Positions 1-11,866 of a DNA stretch of 64,000 nt are shown piece by piece. The stretch is from Hypericum androsaemum (lineage: Eukaryota > Streptophyta > Magnoliopsida > Malpighiales > Hypericaceae): positions 16,118,228-16,182,227 of the forward strand of contig OZ023184.1 in NCBI GenBank assembly GCA_963995505.1. The letters run 5' to 3'. The position numbers and the translations under genes are program-made. The notes beneath the pieces are model-generated. The model worked only from the letters and a program-made list of their open reading frames with translations, ran no database searches and was not told where the DNA came from. How positions within the stretch are numbered: the first letter of the stretch is position 1; every line of letters starts with the position of its first letter.

Positions 1-128
1 AGAGGGAATCCATAAAAAGTAAAACATCTTGCCTCGCCAAGACTGCGATGGAGTTCAACCAAAGAAGTCATTCTTTGATCTTTAGGACGACGGTATGATG
101 AAGAAGCTCCCGGTTATACGTCGATTCT

Positions 129-413
129 TCAAAAATTACACAATTTCTCGTGTTCTAGATACACCACAAGACCGCACCGTATAGAGCGAACTACACCTTC
201 TTTATTGTGCCACCGTCTATGCACACCAAATTCATCCAGACAGCAAGAGAGGGGACCATAGAAGGTCCAATACACAAGCAGATGCCTCTCCGTCCAATGC
301 AAGAACAGATGATCCCCCGTCTTCTCTTCATCGAGACAGATTGGGCATAAACAATCTGTCTCGATGATTGGGCAGAACTCTACCCCTTCATTGAGTTGGA
401 AGGTTGTCCACAA
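129..413 (-). pseudogene. LINE-type zinc-binding (zf-RVT-like) remnant
   Basis: A 94-codon open frame contains CPICLDEE followed by GDHLFLHW. This spacing matches the zf-RVT zinc finger found after the reverse transcriptase of plant LINEs, which normally reads CPxC...E...HLFxHC; here the last cysteine is a tryptophan. Similar low-grade coding character continues toward base 1 in other frames. No reverse transcriptase is present in the window, so this is probably a truncated relic running off the left edge. A captured or domesticated exon is possible. Confidence 0.4.
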
Positions 414-756
414 AGATCATGGAGAAAAACTTACGAGCCCTATAAGAGGCCATGAGGGTGAGGATCCACCGTCTCCTCCTCTTCCTCGGTGTTTAGGTTC
501 TCAGGTGGGGTGGGGAGAGAAAAGAGGTTAGAGAGAGGGCAGAGGGTTGGCCACCAAACATTTTTCACGATACATTTTAGTCTAGTTTTTGAAAAGTTCA
601 AAATCAAGGTCAAAAGATTCAGATATACATTTTTGTCGAGCCCAGATTGAGTTCTGGTGGGAGACAACATGGGCCGGCTCGCGGGCGCGATGATAAATTT
701 GTAATATCAGAGATTACACATGAGCATTTTTGTAATTTTGTATGAAAAAACATGTT
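414..756. other. No gene recognised
   Basis: The stretch is moderately GC-rich, with a polypurine run around 505-545 and no coding similarity that I recognise. It separates the zinc-finger remnant from the minisatellite. Confidence 0.4.
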
Positions 757-980
757 GTACTATTGTTAGTCTCAACTGAACCATAGTTAGTCGCGTGGTG
801 TACCATTGTTAATCGCGTCTTGTTCTATTTTCTTGTGCCATATATGAGTGTATGATGCGTGTTGCACCATTGTATAACGCAGTTGTGCCGTTGTTAGTCC
901 CATTGTATACAATTGTTAGCTACAATGTGTACCATTGTTAGTCTCAACTATACTAATATTAGTCGCCGACAATACCATGC
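757..980. repeat. Degenerate ~21-22 bp minisatellite
   Basis: Roughly eight to nine imperfect units can be lined up on a core GTACCATTGTTAGTC followed by about six variable bases (variants include GTACTATTGTTAGTC, GAACCATAGTTAGTC and ATACTAATATTAGTC). Some units are interrupted, for example around 825-870. Short open frames across it are side effects of the repeat and not genes. Confidence 0.65.
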
Positions 981-3042
981 TGATGGACCTAGCAACACCG
1001 AATCTGACACCATTTTTGTCAACTACAAATTGAACTTGCAACTTCGTAGACCTATGCGTCCATTAATTCCAACTATAGAAACTCATGTATTTTACCCAAG
1101 TTACAAAGTTAAGTTTGACACTTTTCTTCTGCCCAAAAAAAGTTCGACACTTTCCTTTCTTATGCTTGAACTATGATTTTGTATTGCGTCCATTTGTCAG
1201 CAGTCAAATTGAATTTAAAACAAACGGGGTACATAATGTTTGAAACGTCATTGCTAGGTGAAATAGAATTATTAATGTTCTCCTACGGCATTGTGTTTCT
1301 GCATAAGACTCTTTCTTGCTAATCCTGAGGTTGAATTAATAAAAATCCATCAGATAGTCTAGCCCTTGTAGTATGATTCAGGTGGAAAATAAGGAAATAT
1401 TGAGCTTCTATGCTCCCAAAAAAACTTTAGGAAATAATTCACCGTAGTTTAAGTTATTTTGACTTTCTATCATGTGATTTAAAACATATAAAATCAATTA
1501 TTGATAATTAAAGTTTTGATATTTTAATGATAGAATCACTCTTACTCCTTATGCATGGCCCCTAGTGTGTCACGTTATTTTGGGACTTCCACATGGCTAA
1601 TGACATGGTACGTAAAAATAAAAAAAAATTACCTACATATTTTGTGGTTTGAGCTATATAACGTGGCAAATTTGATGGTCGGACATCAAGAGCAAAATTA
1701 TCCGTGTGATTTAAGTGTAAACATTATAAATCTCAATCACTCATTTTATGCATTTTAAAGATATGATATAGAATTCAACGGTCAAAACACGTATGTGAAT
1801 TTTTTTTCAAAACTTGATAAGGAAACTGAAAAGTTCAACTTTTCGAAAATATTATCATTTTATGCCAACATTGCTGTATAGTGAACAAAATTGGAATTAC
1901 AATATAATCATCGACAAATTCCGAAACAATATCATTGGCCCTCGCGGCCTGGTTCAGGTGAACAGTATGGTAGGGATTTAAGACTGTATTTTATGGAAGT
2001 TAATTTATTTATAAGTTAATATTATAAGTTTTTTTTTGTCAATCGAAGAGAAATATGGGATGTTTGAATATCCATAATAAATAGAAACGAATACTTATAT
2101 CAGACAAATCGATGTGGAGATACATTTATAAATAATTACTCAGCTGAAATATCTGCCACATGTCACAAATTAATTAACCAACAGAAGTGAACTATCATTA
2201 CCATATACCAGCCACTATCCCTTCTAATTTGTATCGAAGCACCAATAGATGTAAATATCGAAGCAAAGATTCTCTATATATTCCACGCTTATCTTGAAAA
2301 GTCCACCAAGAAGATCGATGATACCCACTCAGTCTTCAAGATTTAATCTGTTCGTAAAGACAGCTTTCTGTATGTCCAAACGCAATAGGCCGATTTGGTA
2401 AGACTTTCTTAAACAGCAGGAAAACAACAGACGACTTAAGTTTTGGGTCGGCAAAATCACAGTGTAACGCCCCACGTCAACGCGTCAATTCGCACTATAA
2501 TTGCATTGTCAAATACATTAGCAAAAATATTTTTTCCGAAGATGACAAATTTGGGTTATAGTTTATAGTCTATCGTACTAAAATTTGTATGAATTTTAAT
2601 TTTATAGATAAAATAGAGGTTGTGCGAGCTACAATGAGTATATAAATAAATTTGTTTTGATCCTTTGTTATAATATTCGCGTTGAACCCAAAATCGTGAT
2701 AGAATAAGTATGTAAATTTTTTATATAAACTCATGTGACAATATTATTGTGTTAATCTATATAAAAAATGCTTTGCAAAGGTTTCGCGTGTTGGGGTATG
2801 AATCTCACAATGCTATTGGAATACGTAAGCATTCTATATAATGAATTGGACACTACTAACCAATTATCTGAAGGTTATAAATTAGATATGGAAATTAATT
2901 TAACAAAAATTACTCTCATTAATTTCGATGAACTCTTATAACTTATAAGAAATATGTAGCATTCGTATCGGTACTTCCGTAGCTATTGCTATAATGAGAG
3001 GAAGCCATCTCTGAGGGCTTCCAGTTTTCATCTGGTTGATTT
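981..3042. other. AT-rich intergenic DNA
   Basis: No gene, RNA or clear element was recognised. Short open frames here lack family motifs and look random. A block near 2991-3006 shares the ten bases GAGAGGAAGC with sequence just right of the copia element (10951-10960), which may be chance. Confidence 0.5.
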
Positions 3043-3047
3043 ATTAT

Positions 3048-3543
3048 TGATGGTTTATTTACAATAATTATAGATCATAATCATATAATTATCAACCGTA
3101 ATTAAATAACGAACGGTTTTGTTAAATCTTAAATTCACTTACTTGTTGAAGTGTAGATCAACTACAGGATCGTAACAGAGGTTTGTTACTGATCGGTTCT
3201 TACCCACGTATAAACGAAGTAAGAATAATTTCCACGACTTTATCCGCCTCGGAGTCGAATCGAGAACTGAGAGATCAAATTAGTAATTTGACTTTTTTGT
3301 ATGTGTCTCCAAGTTTACCTCCGTAAACTTCTCCCCCTTTTCAACCTCTTTTTAAAGAGGAGAAAGCTTCTTCTCTTGTCATCACCAAATATGATGAAGC
3401 CTCCAAGTGGCAAGGCTACCATTGGTAGCTTGTCCATGTATGAGGTCATGTGGCATCAACTTGCCACACAAAAGGTGGAGGTGGCCCATAAGCCCACCAA
3501 ATGAGCTTGTTGATAATCATGGGTGTAAAACCTAATATCAACA
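3048..3543 (-). repeat. Left (3') LTR of the minus-strand copia element
   Basis: Read on the - strand this 496-bp segment begins TGTTGATATTAGG directly after the purine tract and ends in CA next to the ATTAT duplication. The 3' edge is set by the target duplication alone, which is short and AT-rich, so it may be off. The internal sequence has no long match to the right end of the element. Confidence 0.55.
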
Positions 3544-3556
3544 TTCTCTCACTCAC
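3544..3556 (-). other. Polypurine tract of the copia element
   Basis: The - strand reads GTGAGTGAGAGAA immediately before the LTR start TGTTGATATT. A purine-rich primer for plus-strand DNA synthesis is expected at this place in an LTR retrotransposon. Confidence 0.6.
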
Positions 3557-4616
3557 ACATGATTGATCATAATCAAAATTTTCTCTTATCGTGTTAGGCA
3601 GATATTTCGTGCGACCAGCATACATCGAGTGCACGTAGTTAAACTCAAGAGTACATAACGGCCACTTGAATGATAGCATCTCGATATCTCTATTACGTAA
3701 AGTATGCCTTACCCTAGGTCTCATCTCACATTCTTTGTTTCCACATGTGATTTCCGAAATAATCTATTCGTTTTCACTATTGTATTGCTCTTAATACAAT
3801 AGGTGCACCAGTAAACCACGAAGCTTCTCGAATGTGATCGATAGAGAACCTTCTCCCTTAATGATATTTTTTTCATCATGATCCAGCCTACTTTTCTAGT
3901 CAGCCTTGCCAGGTCGAATCAAAACATGACCCTTTAAAGACTTTCCAAGCTAGCAGCAATGAATCATATTTTTAAAATATATTTAGGATCTTAAAGGTAG
4001 ATTTTCGAAAACTATAGTTTTCGGAGTTGGTCTCACACCAGGGAAATTGAAATTACTAAATAATAAATTAATTTTCCATCCATTAGTCGTAGAGCACACA
4101 TGACACAATTCATGTGCTATGGTGTTCTTTCCTGTTAAAGGAGCACATGTCTCTCGCAAATAACACCATACTAGAGCATCAGCCTCAATGTTTACAAACA
4201 ACAGCTTTAGCATACACAAAGACTGCTCTAGGCTATCAAGACAGAATTATGGTAAGTTCCACTTACTTCTTACCATTGGATTTCATATAATCTCATAAGT
4301 TCCGAGAACTCATTTAATGTAGCAACTATTGCTTACACATAATCTTACGCTTTAACAAGACTGCTCTTGTAGTTAAGCAAGACGACATTCATATTTTAGA
4401 ACATGCACTCGATATTTAACAATGTTCTAAAAATTACCTCATCTCAATCAAGAATCAACTCATGACTCCCACTGAGGTAAACACCCGTGTGAGTGGGCTA
4501 CTTCTCTATCCGACATGCATTAGTAAATGTTATCCTAAATAACATTCACACAATATGTATTGCTGAAAGCAACATTATATTGAACAACGAATTCTTTATA
4601 ATATGAGCAAAAAATA

Positions 4617-5327
4617 CTAACACCTTTGCAAACCCAGGGACCTGACATGTTTCTCAAACACATCTCTAACCACACCCTTGGTCAATGGGTCAACGATCAT
4701 ATCTTGTGTAGATATGTGCTTTATGCTCACCTCCTTACACGTAACTATATTACTAACAAAGTGATATTTAATATCGATATACTTTGCTCTGCTATGATAT
4801 CTAGGATCCTTAGCAAAAGCTATCGATGCTTGATTATCGCAAAATAAACTCACTGGTTTTTTTGAGTCAGTTAAGGATAAATAGTTCAAGAATCTCTTCA
4901 ACTATACTACTTCTTGCACAGCTGCTGCAGAAGTAACATACTCGGCTTCCATAGTTGACAGGGAGACACACGTCTGTTTCTTGCTACTCCATGAAATAGC
5001 ACCCCTATCAAGTAAGAAGACATATCCAGATGTGTATTTCTTTTCGTCCACATCATCACCCCAATCAGCATCAGTGTAACCTCTCAATGTCAGGTCTCGA
5101 CCTTGTTAACACAGTGAGTATTCTGCAGTCGTATTTAAGTATTTCATGATTTCCTTGGCTGCTTTCCAATGTGCATTACCTGGATTAGACTGGTATCTGC
5201 TTGCTATCCCAATAGTATAGCAAATATCTGATCTTGTACACAATATTGCATACATAAGACAACCCATCGCATTGGCATAAGAGATTTTTATCATATCCCT
5301 CTCCTGCTGAGCTATTTTAGGACACAT
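4617..5327 (-). pseudogene. Copia pol: RNase H region
   Basis: The end of a copia polyprotein is spread over three open segments (5106-5327, 4902-5087 and 4617-4901). Recognisable blocks are the tail of the reverse transcriptase region (MGCLMYAILCTRSDICY), then GYTDADWGDD, the SLSTMEAEY signature, FCDNQASIAFAKDP, and the closing DPLTKG motif. The first aspartate, the glutamate and the later aspartate expected of RNase H are visible. A stop near 5100-5105 interrupts the frame, so the protein could not be made whole. About 1 kb of non-coding sequence follows before the 3' LTR. Confidence 0.85.
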
Positions 5328-6494
5328 GTCTTTATTGAGATGGTGACCTTAGACAATTGGGACAAATTTGGGATTACTATCATTACAATTAAATCGTTCT
5401 ACTACTTTGCGGATATATGTCTCTTGTGAAAGAGACAATAGTCTTTTCGAACGATTCCTCATGATCTTAACCCTGAGTATGTAATCAGCCTCACCCATAT
5501 CTTTTATTTCAAAGTTGGACAAAAACCAAGCTTTAAGCTCGATCAGATATCACAGGTCATTTTCAGCTATTAGAATGTCATCAACATATAACATAATTAT
5601 GACAAACTTCTTACCTGAGTGCTTAATATAGACACAATGGTCTTCGTCTATCATTTTAAAGTCATACGACATGATCGTATTATGAAAACGAATATACCAT
5701 TGTCTAGAAGACTGCTTAAGGCTATAAATTGATCTTTTCAATTTACAAACCATATGTTCGCTACCTTTTTGGATGTAGCCCTCTGGCTGGATCATATAGA
5801 TTTCTTCATCCAATTTTCCATTGAGAAATACAGCTTTAAGATCCATTTGATGCAACTCAATGTTCAAATTTACCACCATAGCCAGAATAATCATGATGGA
5901 TGTGAATCTAACAACAAGAGCGAAAGTCTCCTCATAGTCAACTCCTTCCTGTTGTCTAGATCCTTGGGCAACTAAGCGAGCTTTGTACCTTTCGATACTG
6001 CCGTTTGCTTTACGCTTAATTTTGAGAATCCACTTATTCCCAATTGTCCTACGTCTTTCAGGTAAGTCAACCAGTTCCCAAACTTGGTTTTTCTTCATAG
6101 AAACCATCTCTTCCTCTATTGCTTTACCCCATTCATTCTTTTCGGGAGATGATAGAGCGTCAAAAATATTCTTAGGTTCATCTTCATCTTGCAGGATTGC
6201 TAAAAGAATCTCACTTGGACTATTATTTCTTCTTAATGATACCAAGAAAGCATTTGCAGTACTTTCGACCTCAAATCGTCGGGGTGGAATGCTAATTTTT
6301 TTAGTTCTACGAATTTCCCTATTTTGATAAACATCCCTCATATATTCATCATAACCTAGAATCGTACTCCTACTGAAGCGAAAATCTATACTCCCACTCG
6401 AGTTCGGAATTGTACTCCCACTAAGATGTTGATCATTTGGATCATGAACTTTCGGATCAATTGGAGATAGAAAATCTTGATTTTTCTCCTCCAT
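5328..6494 (-). pseudogene. Copia pol: reverse transcriptase
   Basis: An open frame of 314 codons (5550-6494) holds the copia reverse transcriptase. It shows the NEWGKAIEEEM entry block, WILKIKRKANG...[10 protein letters not shown], a FLNGKLDEEIYM block and an intact YVDDIL catalytic motif. The conserved valine and threonine-alanine before FLNG read LKAV here, where DVKTAF is usual. Downstream the thumb continues across 5328-5549 with at least two stops. The domain is well preserved but the polyprotein is broken. Confidence 0.88.
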
Positions 6495-7710
6495 ACACTC
6501 GGATGGAGTGATCCAGATGATTCTGGCTCATTAACTTCATATAAGGCAAGATCATTACTCACCTCTCCTAATTTTGAAAAATCTTTTTCCAAGAACGTGA
6601 CATCTCGTGATTCAAATTCTGTCACTTGTCCATTTTCTAGTTCGCCCACGAACACGTATCCTTTTGATACTTCAGAGTATCTTATAAAGACACTCTTTCT
6701 ACCTCTAGGTCCTAAATTATCGTATGTACTCGAGGTATAATGGACATAAGATGCATACCCCCACGGTTTTAAGTAACTCATATCAGGTTTTTGACCTGTC
6801 CATATTTCGTAAGGGGTGGTAGTGACAGACTTAGAGGGGACACGATTTAAAATATATGTAGCGGTAAAGAGCGCATCTCCATAAAATGATATAGGCAAAT
6901 TTGCCTCCGCTATCATAGATCTAACTATGTCAAGAAGAGTTCTATTCCTTCTTTCTGCTACCCCATTTTGTTGAAGTGTATAAGGAATGGACAACTGATG
7001 TTCAATTCTTTTTTCTTCACACAGAGCTTTAAATTCATCAGAAAGATACTCACGACCACGATTAGTTCGTAAGGCCTTAATCTTTCGATCTAGTTGATTC
7101 TCAGCATAATTCATAAATATCTTGAAATAACTTATTCTTCTGATTTGTGAGAAATCAAATAGATTTGACCAAATCTACTATAGTCATCTATAAAATTGAT
7201 GAAATAATATGCTCAATGTCTTGCCCTCACATTCATTGGACCACAGATGTCAGAATGAACTAATTGCAATAGATTATTGGCTCTAGTTCTCTTTCCAAAT
7301 AATTTTCTTGTCAATTTTTCTTCTAGAAAACATTCGCAAGTAGGTAATATAGCCTTTTCTAAATTACCCAACAGTCCTGCCTTAGCTAGACGATTCAAGC
7401 GATCTTGACCAATATGGCTTAGTCTAGAATACCACAGTATAACATCATCTTGAGACGTTTGCGAAGCAGTAGCAAAGAAAAAACTTGAATCAAGTAAATC
7501 ACAAAGATCAACATTCATGATTAAAAAACTATCTGATTTATAACCAGAACCATAGAAAATATGTTCCAAAAATAACTGAATGAAATTATTCTCAAACAAC
7601 CAACGAAAACCAAGAGACATCAAAGCTAAAACAGAAATTAAATTTTGATGAATTTCTGAAGCATATAACACATCATGTAGAAGTAGGGTGCGTCCTTCAC
7701 TCAGGTTCAA
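6386..7710 (-). pseudogene. Copia pol: integrase
   Basis: Two open segments (7213-7710 and 6386-7114) encode integrase. The first has the pre-integrase zinc region around LWYSRLSHIGQDRL and LPTCECF, with tyrosine replacing the first histidine, then HSDICGP with the first catalytic aspartate. The second has RTNRGREYLS where RSDRGGEY is usual, so the second catalytic aspartate is asparagine. The third catalytic residue is kept in QNGVAERRNRTL. The two parts are separated by stops around 7115-7212. Its 3' end overlaps the next open segment at 6386-6494 in another frame. Confidence 0.85.
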
Positions 7711-7788
7711 TCTACATGTACCTATCCCGTTGATATTTACGCTTGCGTTATTGCCAACATAGATAGATTTAGCTCCAACCGGTAGTCG

Positions 7789-8790
7789 TCAGAATTCAAC
7801 AAAAGTACCACGGTCCTTTGTCACATGGTCTGTCGCTCCTGAATCAATCACCCATATAGGATGACTTTCAGTTAGAAGAATTGTACTAGATACATATAAT
7901 TTACTCGCATATGAGTGAATAAGATGTAACTTCTTTTTCTCTTTACAATCTTTTGCAAAGTGACCCTTCTGTTGACAGTTGAAACATTTTACTTTTAAAA
8001 TATTATACTTTAGTTGTTTCTTCTTTCCAGAACTATTCTCATTAGTTCCAGAAGTTTTAGCTTTATTTTTCTTATTTCCCCAGCTCTTCTTACCTTTGCC
8101 CTTTTGGCCCAACTTTCTCTTTTTTTCTTTGAAGTTAGACCCAGTCACGTGTGCTTCTGGGTGGACTCTGATTACTAGAAGGCGATCCTCTTCTAGCTCA
8201 AGGTGACGGGCCATGTCATCAAATGTCGTAACATTATCAGCATGGGTAAGAGTCATTTTCATGTGCTCCCAATTTGTAGGCAAGGAACGAATGACAGCAT
8301 GGGTAAGGATTTGCTGCTCATTACTAAGCACGTGGCCAGCCTCAGCTAGCCTACTGTTCATATTTGATATCTGTCTGAGATGTGTTTTCATCGAATGATC
8401 ATGACGCTTTTTGTAGGTATCAAACCTTACAGTCAAAGCTCGCAGCTTTGAAACAAAAAGCTTCCCGAATCTTTCTTTGAGTACATCCCACAGGTCTTTG
8501 GCATTTTCAAACGCACAAAATTGCCGAGTGATGTCATCCATCATAGCACTTAGTAAGATGAGTCGAGCAGTAGAATTCTTCTTTTTCCAAACTATGTAGG
8601 CGTCTTTATCACGCCTGTGCTGGGGAGTGTTGCCAGTTTCAGGTTTGACCATAATTTTACTTATGATCTCATGCACTTCTTGCTCTTCTAGCACATACTG
8701 GATTTTCATACTCCAGTTATCATAATTATCACTGTTGAGCTTTAAATCCTTATTGAGTTCGGCGATAATTGATTTTGAAGCAATCGACAT
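7789..8790 (-). CDS. Copia gag-protease open frame
   Basis: A 333-codon frame starts at ATG 8790, in the usual place for gag. Residues 1-200 resemble the copia gag core (for example NYDNWSMKIQYVLE and LWDVLKERFG). A lysine-rich stretch leads to a CCHC zinc knuckle CFNCQQKGHFAKDC at about residues 268-281. The aspartic protease site IDSGATDHVT lies near residue 313. Gag coats the genomic RNA and the protease cuts the polyprotein. This is the longest intact piece of the element. It ends in a stop soon after the protease site, so the protease is cut short. Confidence 0.87.
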   Translation of the reverse strand: MSIASKSIIAELNKDLKLNSDNYDNWSMKIQYVLEEQEVHEIISKIMVKPETGNTPQHRRDKDAYIVWKKKNSTARLILLSAMMDDITRQFCAFENAKDLWDVLKERFGKLFVSKLRALTVRFDTYKKRHDHSMKTHLRQISNMNSRLAEAGHVLSNEQQILTHAVIRSLPTNWEHMKMTLTHADNVTTFDDMARHLELEEDRLLVIRVHPEAHVTGSNFKEKKRKLGQKGKGKKSWGNKKNKAKTSGTNENSSGKKKQLKYNILKVKCFNCQQKGHFAKDCKEKKKLHLIHSYASKLYVSSTILLTESHPIWVIDSGATDHVTKDRGTFVEF

Positions 8791-9149
8791 GACTATAGAA
8801 AATCATAAAAAAAAATGTGTGAGGAGTATGTTTTCAGCAATACATTATAATTTACTATATGTTCATAACTTTAAGCGATATAAAGTTCTTAATTAACCTC
8901 GAATTCGAAGTAGGTCACGAGTATGTTTTCCCTCGCCCTTCGAGAATTGATTTTAAACTTTAAACGTTCAAAGTTCTTTAATAGTAAATTCAAGTGGATA
9001 TGTCTCATGGTAATAATAAGCAATTAAATAAACAAACTATTTAATTGCAGAAACACACCTGCATCTTTATTATAACCATGAAAATACATGAAGTTTTATA
9101 CACATATGTACAAAAAACTTCTAACAAGATTTAAACCCATACTAAAGAT

Positions 9150-9704
9150 CTACACATTATTAAAGAAAATATCTTTATATATGACATGGGCTGGCACAGA
9201 GTTCATGATTGTCCACTTGCTAGGATAAGGAAATTCATGAACATATTCATGAGCACAGAAGCGACGTACTTTACACCCACTTCGCAACCTCGTTGACTTA
9301 TTATGAGGAATTTGCTCTAAAATTCTCTTCCCACCTAGATATGTAACCAGACGTTCGATAGCTTTTCTGTGAGTAGTCCCAGTTATTGGTGATAGGAAAG
9401 TGTCAACATCTTCCGTAATCTTCAGCGTAGCTAGAAGATCCATGAACATCAATACCCAGTTATATCCACTGTTATAACCTCCAGCCAAGATACATTCTAG
9501 TATCTCATTGTGAACTGAGAAAATCTGCTCGGTAAGCACTTGTTCATTATCTCCATGCACCCACCGAGAGATACGACGCTTTAATATCTTTCGGCGCATG
9601 TCTTGTGCCTCTGCAACATGCACAGGATAAACACACTTTCTTGGACAACACATCATCCTCATTGATAACCTAACCTGCATCATAATGCAAGTTATTTGGG
9701 TCAA
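9150..9704 (-). CDS. Uncharacterised frame upstream of gag
   Basis: An uninterrupted 184-codon frame lies inside the element between the right LTR end and gag, in the same direction as gag. I do not recognise it. It is mildly basic, with RRKILKRRISRW near the N-terminus, several cysteines and no obvious membrane segment. The sequence before it is AT-rich, and an AG acceptor-like GATGCAG sits near its 5' end, so it could be an exon. It might be an extra retrotransposon frame, a captured host exon or chance. Confidence 0.3.
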   Translation of the reverse strand: MTQITCIMMQVRLSMRMMCCPRKCVYPVHVAEAQDMRRKILKRRISRWVHGDNEQVLTEQIFSVHNEILECILAGGYNSGYNWVLMFMDLLATLKITEDVDTFLSPITGTTHRKAIERLVTYLGGKRILEQIPHNKSTRLRSGCKVRRFCAHEYVHEFPYPSKWTIMNSVPAHVIYKDIFFNNV

Positions 9705-10919
9705 CTCACAAGTAATCCCAATTGATTAAAATCACAATTTTAATCATATCAATGATAAATGGCACAAAGAATATTCACAATATAGCCTTATATTGTGATC
9801 CTTATATGTTATATTATTTTCTATATTTTTAGTGTCTTAATTCTAAAAATATTGGAATAAATATAGTTTAGAACTCATTCTAAAATATATTTTTGATTTT
9901 TAAAATTATCATAATAATTTTTAAATCAAAATTTTATCAAAAATTAAATTTTATTTGAATAAAACTCATTTTATTCAATCATGCCAAATAAAAATAGGCC
10001 TTCTTAACCATTTTGTCAAAATGGGCCGAAATCATGAAGCGACCCAATAGACAAGTGAAGGCCGCGTTGACCTTCATGGTCAATATGCGGGTTGGGCCGC
10101 GGAAAGAGGAGCAAGCCCTCACGAGCGCCTTTAAAAAAATGAGAGCCCGCGTTGACCCACGGTCAAAATCCCTTTTTTTCTTTTTTTGACTACGAAATTA
10201 CGGTTTTGTCCTTTTCGAGTATATATACTCAGGCAAAAAATCCGTAAAATTACGGATTTGCCCTTTCCATAATTTCCCTTCTTCTTACTCCTCTTCTTCT
10301 TCGCCAAGCGGAAGAAAACAAAAAATGAACGAAAGGAAGAACTGCTCTGGCCACCGCAAAGACGCCGGAACACGCCCGAACCAGACATCAACGAGACTGG
10401 TCTGATCAACCTCAACACATCCCCGTCGAGAAAACTCATTTTCTCATGCTACAACGAAGCCGGTCGTTCATTTTTTGGAAGGAGGAAAAAAATTTCATCA
10501 GGCGATTTTTATTTGGTTTCAACCGGAAAAAATCCGACCACAAAGGTCGCAGGAGTCACGGTATGTCGTCGGAGACGAGATTCATACTCGTCGTCCTCCG
10601 ATTTGGTTGATATTTGAGGTTGATTGAATCGGGGAGAAAACCCCAGTTTTCGCGAAATTAGGTTTCGTCCCGATTTGGAGAAATTACAAATTAGTCCCTC
10701 AGGTCTTATTAGCTTCGACGTGTATAAATTTCAATTTTAATCCGAAAAGGTTTAACGCGTATACAAATAAGGACAAGGCCTTTTAAAAACGCGTTCATAG
10801 TGGGACAATTTCATTTTAATCCCCAAGAGTTTCTCGCATTTGTAAAAATAAGGACGAAATCCTTATTCGTGTCCTGCGCTAATGTCATATTAGTACCTGG
10901 GATTTTCACCCGTGTGCAA

Positions 10920-10943
10920 TGGGTGTAAAACCTAGTATCAACA
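10920..10943 (-). repeat. Right (5') LTR terminus of the copia element
   Basis: These 24 bases match the inner end of the left LTR (3520-3543) with one difference and are followed by the ATTAT duplication. The rest of the 5' LTR cannot be delimited because it does not match the left LTR. The GC-richer block at 10130-10900 may be LTR and leader sequence. Confidence 0.5.
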
Positions 10944-10948
10944 ATTAT

Positions 10949-11866
10949 TGAGAGGAAGCGTCATCGAAGGTACGTCGAACTTTCCTTGGAGTATTGACTC
11001 GGAAGTTGACGAAGTATTGGAAAAGAATTAAATGATATTGCAACAAATTTCTTTACTTAGCCGAGGAGACGACTTCGGAGACAATTTTTTATTGCAAAGT
11101 ACACGTTTATCGAACTTGAAGAATATGGATCTCAGAACAAACGTGAGTTTCTTTGACTGACTTTTTACATTTAATGTCAAGTTTAATGATTTCTGTGGAC
11201 AAACGTAATTTGATATTTCTTTTCGATTTTTATTTTTTTATAAGTAGATTATATTTATAAAAAAAATATTCACCAAAATAACAAGTAATTACACTTGTTA
11301 TTTTTTACATTCATTAGAATTCATTAGAGTTTGTAAGCATATATGATAAATTTTATTAACTCAATTAAAAATAGTACACCAAACCTAAATTGCTAGAGAA
11401 AGCAATTGAAACCAAATATATGAAAAGTTACACCAAATCACACACATACGTCGAAATATATCAAGTGATATATTTGTTGTGATATAGTTAAATTTTTTAT
11501 ATAACATCACATGCTCACGGTGACATTAATAAACACTAGTAACATAGTTTTTTTTATTCTAAAAGATAAATTTTTACACTATCAATACACCCGACAGATA
11601 TTGAATCATAGGCCTACGTCAAATCATCAATGCTTTGTGACGTTAAGCTAAATATTATTTGGCTACTAACAGAGTCGTTAGAGCTTAATTAAAATTTTTT
11701 GATTTCGAATTCTTGTTAACACAATATTATTAAATAGTACCCGATTTCGAACACGTGGAATACACATTTGACGCGTGAATGATAAGTATTTGAACCGGTG
11801 CCGTGGGTGAAAGGGGGCGGATTTGGTGGGGACTGGGTTAGTCCCCATTTATGGGGATTAACTCAA
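10949..11866. other. AT-rich intergenic DNA
   Basis: No gene or element recognised. Confidence 0.4.

Larger units (their letters stand above)
3048..10943 (-). mobile_element. Ty1/copia LTR retrotransposon, degenerate
   Basis: On the - strand the order is gag with a zinc knuckle, protease, integrase, reverse transcriptase and RNase H, which is the Ty1/copia order. Both outer ends carry the same terminal sequence on the + strand, GGGTGTAAAACCTARTATC followed by AACA. The candidate 5-bp target duplication is ATTAT at 3043-3047 and 10944-10948, with TG...CA element ends. A purine tract lies next to the left LTR. I found no methionine-tRNA primer site, and the right LTR matches the left one only at its tip. 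The right boundary is therefore less certain than the coding core. Stops and frame breaks in pol indicate an inactive copy. Confidence 0.8.

Noticed and set aside
757..980. CRISPR-like array of short repeats
   Set aside because: Units are contiguous, diverged and lack unique spacers; the genome is eukaryotic.
2991..3006. GAGAGGAAGC shared with 10951-10960 as an alternative element boundary
   Set aside because: The two copies sit at unequal distances from the LTR tips, and ATTAT fits the TG...CA ends better; the short match may be chance.
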